Of a DNA stretch of 37,912 bases, positions 33,444 to 37,912 are shown piece after piece. The first letter of the stretch is position 1; every line of letters starts with the position of its first letter. Both the position numbers and the translations under genes were made by a program. Source of the DNA: Sphingomonas sp. (lineage in GTDB: Bacteria; Pseudomonadota; Alphaproteobacteria; Sphingomonadales; Sphingomonadaceae); assembly GCF_025353885.1 (NCBI RefSeq), contig NZ_JANXNX010000059.1, positions 1-37,912 of the forward strand. The letters are read 5' to 3'. Under the pieces are notes generated by a model that saw only the letters and a program-made list of their open reading frames with translations, did not search any database and was not told the DNA's origin.

Positions 33444-34049
33444 ATGCAGGGGTCGGGTCAATCGAAACAGGGAAAACTGATATTCGACCGAGTCGCGTGT
33501 CGCCGCGGACAGCGCGTGCTGTTCACCGACGTGTCTTTTGCGCTGGGGCCGGGGGACGCACTGGCGGTGCGTGGTCCGAACGGGGTCGGCAAGTCGAGCC
33601 TGTTGCGATTGGCCGCGGGATTGCTGACTGCGGCTTCGGGCAGCATCGCGCGGATTGGCGCGATGGCACTCGCCGACGAACATCCGGCGCTCGACCCGTC
33701 GCTGCCCCTCGAACGTGCGCTGGGTTTCTGGGCGGGGGTCGATGGCGGCACTGTCGTCACGGGGCTGGGCGCGGTCGGGCTGACGCATCTGGCCGAAGTG
33801 CCCGTACGAATGCTGTCCACCGGGCAACGCCGCCGCGTGACCTTGGCGCGGGTGGTGGCGAGTGGAGCTGCAATCTGGTTGCTCGACGAACCGGCCAATG
33901 GGCTGGACGCGGATTCGGTGACGATGCTGGAGCGATTGATCGCGGACCATCGCGCGGGCGGGGGAATCGTGGTCATTGCCTCACACCAGATGTTGAACCT
34001 GCCCGGAGCGGGGCTGCTCGACCTCACGCCTGAACGGCGGGGGGCCTGA
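33444..34049 (+). CDS. ccmA: Cytochrome c maturation ATPase CcmA
   Basis: A 201-residue short ABC ATPase: Walker A GPNGVGKS at 44-51, the CcmA-typical AVRGPNGVGKSSLLRLAAGLLTAASGSI, a divergent signature MLSTGQRRRVTLARVVASGA, Walker B IWLLDEPANGLD, and an H-loop VIASHQ. Family knowledge: CcmA with CcmB and CcmC releases holo-CcmE in system I haem delivery for c-type cytochromes. The start was set at ATG 33444, where the product loses the junk N-terminal extension of the open frame beginning at 33246. The TGA of ccmA overlaps the ATG of ccmB (TGATG). Confidence 0.92.
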   Translation: MQGSGQSKQGKLIFDRVACRRGQRVLFTDVSFALGPGDALAVRGPNGVGKSSLLRLAAGLLTAASGSIARIGAMALADEHPALDPSLPLERALGFWAGVDGGTVVTGLGAVGLTHLAEVPVRMLSTGQRRRVTLARVVASGAAIWLLDEPANGLDADSVTMLERLIADHRAGGGIVVIASHQMLNLPGAGLLDLTPERRGA

Positions 34050-34693
34050 TGGTTTTTCTCCGCCTGGTCGCCCGCGATTTCCGCCGCGCCTTTGCAAACG
34101 GTGGCGTCCTGCTGCCGGTGGTCCTCTTCCTGATGGTCGCGACGCTGTATCCGTTCGCGGTCGGTCCAGACGGCGCGTTGTTGGCGCGGACCGGCGGTGG
34201 CATCCTGTGGGTGGCGGCGCTCCTCGCGGCGCTGTTGCCGGTCGATCGCCTGGTGGCGCCCGACGCGGGCAGCGGCGTGCTGGACCAGCTGGCAGTGCGC
34301 GGTGTCGCCGACGAGGTCGTGGCGCTTGCCAAATTATGCGCGCACTGGCTGGGGTTCGGCCCGGCGCTGATGCTGGCGGCGGTCCCGGCGGCGGGGCTGC
34401 TGCGGCTGGACGGGGCGACGCTGCGGATTGTCGAAACCGGGTTGTTGCTCGGCACGCCGGGGTTAGCCGCGCTCACGTTGATAACGGCGGCGCTGACCGC
34501 GGGGCTGCGCGGCAGTTCGGCACTGGCCGGGCTGCTGATGTTGCCGCTCGCCATCCCGATGCTGATCTTTGGGGCGGGCAGTCTGGCGCCGTCGGGGGTC
34601 GGCGGGCTGAAACTGCTGGCGGCGGCATCGCTGCTGCTGGTGGCGATGGCTCCCTTCGCAGCGGGGGCGGCGATGCGCGCGCTGCGGGACTAG
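34049..34693 (+). CDS. ccmB: Cytochrome c maturation permease CcmB
   Basis: A 214-residue protein with about six hydrophobic segments, matching CcmB: VFLRLVARDFRRAFANGGVLLPVVLFLMVATLYPFAVGPD near the N-terminus, GGGILWVAALLAALLPVDRL, then ALAKLCAHWLGFGPALMLAAVPAAGLL and LMLPLAIPMLIFGAGS. It is the inner-membrane partner of CcmA. ccmC, D, E and F do not follow; a convergent methyltransferase gene does, so the rest of system I must lie elsewhere. The TAG stop sits on CTAG shared with that gene. Confidence 0.9.
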   Translation: MVFLRLVARDFRRAFANGGVLLPVVLFLMVATLYPFAVGPDGALLARTGGGILWVAALLAALLPVDRLVAPDAGSGVLDQLAVRGVADEVVALAKLCAHWLGFGPALMLAAVPAAGLLRLDGATLRIVETGLLLGTPGLAALTLITAALTAGLRGSSALAGLLMLPLAIPMLIFGAGSLAPSGVGGLKLLAAASLLLVAMAPFAAGAAMRALRD

Positions 34694-35559
34694 GCCGACC
34701 AGCGCGCCCAGATCGCGGTGGGCAGGACTAGCCCGCGCGCTTCCTCCCGAACGCCCAGTTCGCCGCATTCGACCGTGCCGGGCAGGTCGGCAAAGGACTG
34801 GCGCAACAGTTCGCCGATGCTCAGCGCCGACATCCGGATCGCATAGACCGTCAGGAACACGAACGCCGAACGCGCATCGACCAGCGCCCGGATGTTGGCG
34901 ACCAGGCCCGCCAGATCGGTTTCCAGCTGCCACACCTCGCCCTCTGGTCCGCGCCCATATTTCGGCGGGTCCAGAATGATGCCGTCATAGCGCTTGCCGC
35001 GCCGTACCTCGCGCGCGGCAAACTTGGTCGCATCGTCGACCAGCCAGCGGATTGGCTTTTCCGACAGGTGGGACAACAGCGCGTTGCCCTTTGCCGCTTC
35101 GACCGATTTCTTCGACGCATCGACGTGCGTGACCGCCGCACCCGCGCTGGCCAGCGCCAGGCTGCCAACGCCGGTATAGCCGAACAGATTGAGACAGGTC
35201 GGATCGCTGCGGCCCCGCAAGCGCTGTCGCGCCCAGTCCCAGACCGGCATCATATCGGGAAAGAAGCCCAGATGGCGGAACGGCGTGGTCTGCGCGGTAA
35301 ACGCCACGTCGTCCCATCCCAGCGTCCACCCTGTCGTTGGGACATCGCGTTCGAAAACCCAGCGTCCGCCACCGTCCTCGTCCGAACCGGGAACGAAGGC
35401 ACCATCGGCGTCCCATGCAGGCTGCGCGGGTGCCCACATCGCCTGCGGTTCGGGCCTGATGAACCGATAGGGACCGTAACGCTCGAACTTCTGGCCGTGG
35501 CCGCTATCGATCAGGCCATAGTCGCGCCACGGTTCGCCAACCAGCGTGGCCAGCGTCAT
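34690..35559 (-). CDS. Class I SAM-dependent rRNA methyltransferase (RlmI/RlmK-like)
   Basis: A 289-residue Rossmann methyltransferase: motif I CLNLFGYTGVGSLALASAGAAVTHVDASKKSVEAAKGN with the SAM-binding glycines, then DDATKFAARE and motif IV IILDPPKYGRGPEGEVW. This order matches the COG1092 23S rRNA m5C methyltransferases, but the N-terminal PUA domain is absent and replaced by a short beta-rich segment. It probably methylates RNA; the exact base is not known. Its ATG overlaps the thrC stop (ATGA), so it is co-transcribed with thrC. Confidence 0.85.
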   Translation of the reverse strand: MTLATLVGEPWRDYGLIDSGHGQKFERYGPYRFIRPEPQAMWAPAQPAWDADGAFVPGSDEDGGGRWVFERDVPTTGWTLGWDDVAFTAQTTPFRHLGFFPDMMPVWDWARQRLRGRSDPTCLNLFGYTGVGSLALASAGAAVTHVDASKKSVEAAKGNALLSHLSEKPIRWLVDDATKFAAREVRRGKRYDGIILDPPKYGRGPEGEVWQLETDLAGLVANIRALVDARSAFVFLTVYAIRMSALSIGELLRQSFADLPGTVECGELGVREEARGLVLPTAIWARWSA

Positions 35560-36947
35560 GCCGACCGGTCGAGCACATAGGCGCGCACCGCCTCCAGCGT
35601 GGCCGGGATCGTGTCGAAGCGTTCCTCGCGGTCGAACAGCCCGGCGATCCGTGCGGGGATCGGGGGTCGGATGCCGGTCGCGCGTTCGACCGCATCGCGG
35701 AACTTGGCGGGATGCGCGGTGGCCAGCGTGACAATTGGGACGTCAGGGGGGACGTCGGCCACCCGCGCGGCGGCCAACCCCACGGCGGTGTGCGGATCGA
35801 TCAACTGTCCCGCGCGGTCGTGCGCCCAGCGCATCGCCATCGCCATGCCGTCGCCATCGACACGCGCACTCGTGAACAACCCGCGCGCGCCGCTCAACAT
35901 ATTCTCCGGGATAGTCATCGCCTTCGAAACATCGAACGCGCGCATCATTGCGCCCAGCGCGGGGCCGTCGCGACCCGACAGGTCGAACAGCAGCCGTTCG
36001 AAATTGGAGCTGACCTGAATATCCATGGACGGAGTCGCGGTGGGCGTGACCAGTCCGCACGAGTAGTCGCCGGTCGCCAGCGCGCGGTGCAGGATGTCGT
36101 TGACATTGGTCGCGACGATCAGCCGTTCGATCGGCAACCCCATGCGCGCCGCGACATAGCCTGCGAACACGTCGCCGAAATTACCGGTCGGCACGGCAAA
36201 CGCGACTTTCCGGTCGGGCGCGCCCAGGCGGACGGCGGCGTAGAAATAATAGACGACCTGCGCCATCAACCGCGCCCAGTTGATCGAATTGACCGCCGAC
36301 ATCGTGACCCGCGCCGTTGTTTCGGGGTCGGCAAACATGGCCTTCACGATCGCCTGCGCATGGTCGAAACTGCCGTCGATCGCGATATTATGAATGTTCG
36401 GCGACAGCACCGTCGTCATCTGGCGACGCTGGACGTCGGATACCCGGCCCGCTGGGTGCAGCATGAAGACATCGACCTTCGCCCGCCCTGCCAGCGCATC
36501 GATGGCCGCCGATCCGGTGTCGCCCGACGTCGCCCCGACGACGGTCAAATGGGTGTCGCGATCGGTCAGGAAGCGTTCGAACAACAGCCCGAGCAGTTGC
36601 AACGCGACATCCTTGAACGCCAGCGTCGGCCCGTGGAACAGCTCCAGCAACCAGTTTTGCGCATCCAGCTGAACCAGCGGAGTGATCGCGGCATGTTCGA
36701 ATCGTCCGTAGGCCTGGGTGCAAAGCGCGCGCAATGCGTTGTCGTCCAGCGCCCCGGCGACAAAGGGCCGCATGACGGTGACGGCGGTCTCGACATAGCT
36801 CGCCCCCGCGAGCCCCGCAATTTCGGCCTCGCTCAGCGTCGGCCACGCACGCGGCACATACAGCCCGCCATCACTCGCCAGCCCGGCCAGCGTGACGTCT
36901 TCGAATCCGAGCGCGGGCGCGCTGCCCCTGGTGCTGATATAATCCAT
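35556..36947 (-). CDS. thrC: Threonine synthase
   Basis: A 463-residue PLP enzyme that converts O-phosphohomoserine to threonine. Seen: MDYISTRG start; DGGLYVPRAWP; the PLP lysine Lys112 in GPTLAFKDVALQLLG; VVGATSGDTGSAAIDAL; NSINWARLMAQVVYYF; and AVPTGNFGDVFAGYVA. All are diagnostic of the long bacterial ThrC form. It is the first gene of a two-gene unit with the RlmI-like methyltransferase. The 77 bases to the divergent protease gene hold no clear promoter. Confidence 0.97.
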   Translation of the reverse strand: MDYISTRGSAPALGFEDVTLAGLASDGGLYVPRAWPTLSEAEIAGLAGASYVETAVTVMRPFVAGALDDNALRALCTQAYGRFEHAAITPLVQLDAQNWLLELFHGPTLAFKDVALQLLGLLFERFLTDRDTHLTVVGATSGDTGSAAIDALAGRAKVDVFMLHPAGRVSDVQRRQMTTVLSPNIHNIAIDGSFDHAQAIVKAMFADPETTARVTMSAVNSINWARLMAQVVYYFYAAVRLGAPDRKVAFAVPTGNFGDVFAGYVAARMGLPIERLIVATNVNDILHRALATGDYSCGLVTPTATPSMDIQVSSNFERLLFDLSGRDGPALGAMMRAFDVSKAMTIPENMLSGARGLFTSARVDGDGMAMAMRWAHDRAGQLIDPHTAVGLAAARVADVPPDVPIVTLATAHPAKFRDAVERATGIRPPIPARIAGLFDREERFDTIPATLEAVRAYVLDRSA

Positions 36948-37024
36948 CGTGACAGCCGACTAGCGGCCCGCGCCCGCGTCCGCAACTTAACCGCTCGTAA
37001 GGGGTCGCGGCGTTATGGGGGGGC

Positions 37025-37531
37025 ATGATGAAGTTCGCGCTCTGGGCCGTGGTGGCCGCGGTCGGCATTGCCACGATCATGCCGCACGGCCCGCCTTCTG
37101 CCCCGGTGGCAGCGGTTCAGCGGGGCGAAGTCGCGCCGCCCGTCGCGCAGCTGGCGGGCAACGGGCTGGCCGAAGTCACGCTGACCCGCGCGCCTGATGG
37201 CCATTTCTACGCCGACGCGCTGATCAACGGCGCGACGATCCACGTGCTGGTCGATACCGGTGCCTCCACGGTCGCGCTGACTCGCGCCGATGCTCAGGCC
37301 GCCGGTATCCAGTTTTCGGGCGGTGATTTTACCGCCACCGCGCAGACCGCGGGCGGCGCGGTGGCGCTGAAGCCGATTACGCTGGACCGGGTCGGCATCG
37401 GCGCGGTCGAGGCGCGCAATGTGGACGCCGTCGTCGTTAAGAGCACGCTGAGCGTCTCGCTGCTGGGACAAAGTTGGCTGAGGCGCGTCGGCAATGTCCA
37501 GATCGCAGGCGACCGGATGGTGCTGCGCTAG
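37025..37531 (+). CDS. Retropepsin-like aspartic protease (TIGR02281/clan AA family)
   Basis: A 168-residue protein with an N-terminal hydrophobic signal or anchor (MMKFALWAVVAAVGIATIM), a Pro-rich link, and one retroviral-like aspartic protease domain. The active site is DTGAS with Asp77, followed by ALTRADAQAAGI, and a C-terminal LLGQSWLRRVGNVQI that corresponds to the conserved LLG-x-S-x-L motif. With only one DTG it must act as a dimer. The active site would lie in the periplasm. The biological target is unknown. A second ATG 3 bases later is possible; GGGGGGG lies upstream of both. Confidence 0.9.
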   Translation: MMKFALWAVVAAVGIATIMPHGPPSAPVAAVQRGEVAPPVAQLAGNGLAEVTLTRAPDGHFYADALINGATIHVLVDTGASTVALTRADAQAAGIQFSGGDFTATAQTAGGAVALKPITLDRVGIGAVEARNVDAVVVKSTLSVSLLGQSWLRRVGNVQIAGDRMVLR

Positions 37532-37570
37532 AGCATCGGTGATCGTCACGCGCCGCCCGACGACCGCCGG

Positions 37571-37599
37571 TTGCGTCAAAGCCAGTCCACCGCTAGGGC
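37571..37599 (+). promoter_or_regulatory. Possible tRNA-Ser promoter
   Basis: TTGCGT (37571-37576), 17 bases, then TAGGGC (37594-37599), with the tRNA starting 21 bases later. The spacing and position fit; the -10 box is a poor match. The 89 bases from 37532 to 37620 hold nothing else. Confidence 0.3.
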
Positions 37600-37620
37600 G
37601 CACCCCTTCCAGTGCAATGC

Positions 37621-37711
37621 GGAGCGGTGGCCGAGTGGTCGAAGGCGCTCGCCTGGAAAGTGAGTATGGGTCAAAAGCCCATCCAGGGTTCGAATCCCTG
37701 CCGCTCCGCCA
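37621..37711 (+). tRNA. tRNA-Ser (anticodon GGA)
   Basis: A class II tRNA of 91 bases with encoded CCA. Acceptor stem GGAGCGG pairs with CCGCTCC. The D arm has GGCCGAGTGGTCGAAGGC. The anticodon stem CTCGC/GTGAG encloses CTGGAAA with GGA at 37655-37657. The long variable arm ATGGG/CCCAT is typical of tRNA-Ser, and the T arm is CAGGG-TTCGAAT-CCCTG. It decodes UCC and UCU. Its 3' end is a common attachment site for genomic islands; only one copy of this end is seen here. Confidence 0.97.
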
Positions 37712-37720
37712 ATGACCCGG

Positions 37721-37726
37721 TATAAT
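37721..37726 (+). promoter_or_regulatory. Perfect TATAAT box after the tRNA gene
   Basis: TATAAT is a perfect -10 hexamer, 10 bases after the tRNA CCA and 86 bases before the next start codon. The -35 region would fall inside the tRNA and has no recognisable box. It may drive the ORF at 37813. Confidence 0.35.
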
Positions 37727-37766
37727 GTAGCACCTGAACCACGGCCCCCTTAATGAAATCGTGGGA

Positions 37767-37806
37767 CCTGTTCCGATATCTGCGGTAAGAGCAGACGGCG
37801 AACAGG
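37767..37806 (+). promoter_or_regulatory. Hairpin that pairs the ribosome binding site of the next ORF
   Basis: CCTGTTC (37767-37773) pairs with GAACAGG (37800-37806), and inside it TCTGC (37779-37783) pairs with GCAGA (37791-37795) around a 7-base loop. The 3' arm contains most of the AGGA ribosome site (37804-37807), five bases before the ATG. Translation may thus be controlled by unfolding of this leader. Confidence 0.5.
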
Positions 37807-37812
37807 ATCATC

Positions 37813-37912
37813 ATGGGTCAGACCAACCTGAAATATGCCCTTGAGCGCAAGTACGCGCTCCTAGCCGGCGAGTTGAAGGACAAGCAAGGTGAGGTCGCCC
37901 GCATCCAGACGC
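37813..37912 (+). CDS. N-terminal start of a hypothetical coiled-coil protein (cut by window end)
   Basis: The first 33 codons read MGQTNLKYALERKYALLAGEL and continue KDKQGEVARIQ. The sequence is strongly helical and heptad-like. AGGA lies 5 bases before the ATG. I recall similar short proteins of unknown function in accessory regions of alphaproteobacteria, but no domain can be named from this much. It begins about 100 bases after tRNA-Ser, the usual place for inserted elements, but no integrase is visible. Confidence 0.6.
   Translation, partial: MGQTNLKYALERKYALLAGELKDKQGEVARIQT

Noticed and set aside
35712-37028. A 438-codon open frame antisense to thrC
   Set aside because: It covers a complete thrC with all motifs, and its product has no recognisable fold.
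1-37912. CRISPR array, insertion sequence, prophage or toxin-antitoxin cluster
   Set aside because: I saw no regularly spaced repeats, transposase or integrase motifs, or toxin-antitoxin pairs in any frame.

Overview
The window is about 38 kb of GC-rich chromosomal DNA from an alphaproteobacterium, most likely a Sphingomonas-like member of the Sphingomonadales. This rests on the mix of genes seen: a SciP-type (DUF1153) cell-cycle regulator, an Rrf2-headed sufBCDS-sufT-sufA operon, a GGAAC-N16-CGTATT promoter of the EcfG general-stress type, and intergenic CGGGGTGACG repeats. This is inference from content; no 16S gene is present. Genes are tightly packed, and many neighbours are joined by ATGA or GTGA start/stop overlaps.

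Layout. 1-3.8 kb (+): the end of a Mur ligase-family gene, a DctA-like symporter, an alpha/beta hydrolase, a TPR protein and glyoxalase I. 3.9-4.3 kb: a small lipoprotein. 4.3-9.1 kb (-): a long-chain acyl-CoA synthetase, gamma-glutamyltransferase and pyrD, with a decayed duplicate of the pyrD 3' end between the last two. 9.1-10.3 kb: a gene-free stretch ending in two GNRA-capped hairpins and a T-tract (candidate small RNA or attenuator), then an AraC-type regulator. 10.35-15.8 kb (+): an Fe-S assembly operon (Rrf2 regulator, sufB, C, D, S, T, A). 15.8-18.1 kb (-): a lipoprotein subtilase autotransporter. 18.2-20.9 kb: a HAD nucleotidase, dapD and convergent mnmA. 20.9-23.1 kb: a possible small ORF, sciP, a stress-promoter-driven GlsB/YeaQ membrane protein, a SIMPL protein and a second GlsB/YeaQ protein. 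23.3-29 kb (+): an RND efflux adaptor and pump, and a DUF445 protein. 29-32.2 kb (-): an osmoprotectant ABC importer (ATPase plus fused permease/binding protein) coupled to galE. 32.3-37.5 kb: an SDR, pterin dehydratase, ccmAB, an RlmI-like methyltransferase, thrC and a retropepsin-like protease. 37.6 kb to the end: tRNA-Ser(GGA), then the start of a coiled-coil ORF behind a structured leader.

The window is mostly housekeeping with good gene-level assignments. I found no CRISPR array, insertion sequence, transposase, integrase or multi-gene defence island. The observations most worth checking are the 9.26-9.33 kb structured RNA, the decayed pyrD tail duplication, the NalP/SphB1-like protease with a slippage-prone proline tract, the stress promoter at 21.66 kb, repeated convergent stop-codon overlaps on CTAG/TTAG, and the tRNA-Ser junction whose next ORF has a sequestered ribosome binding site.
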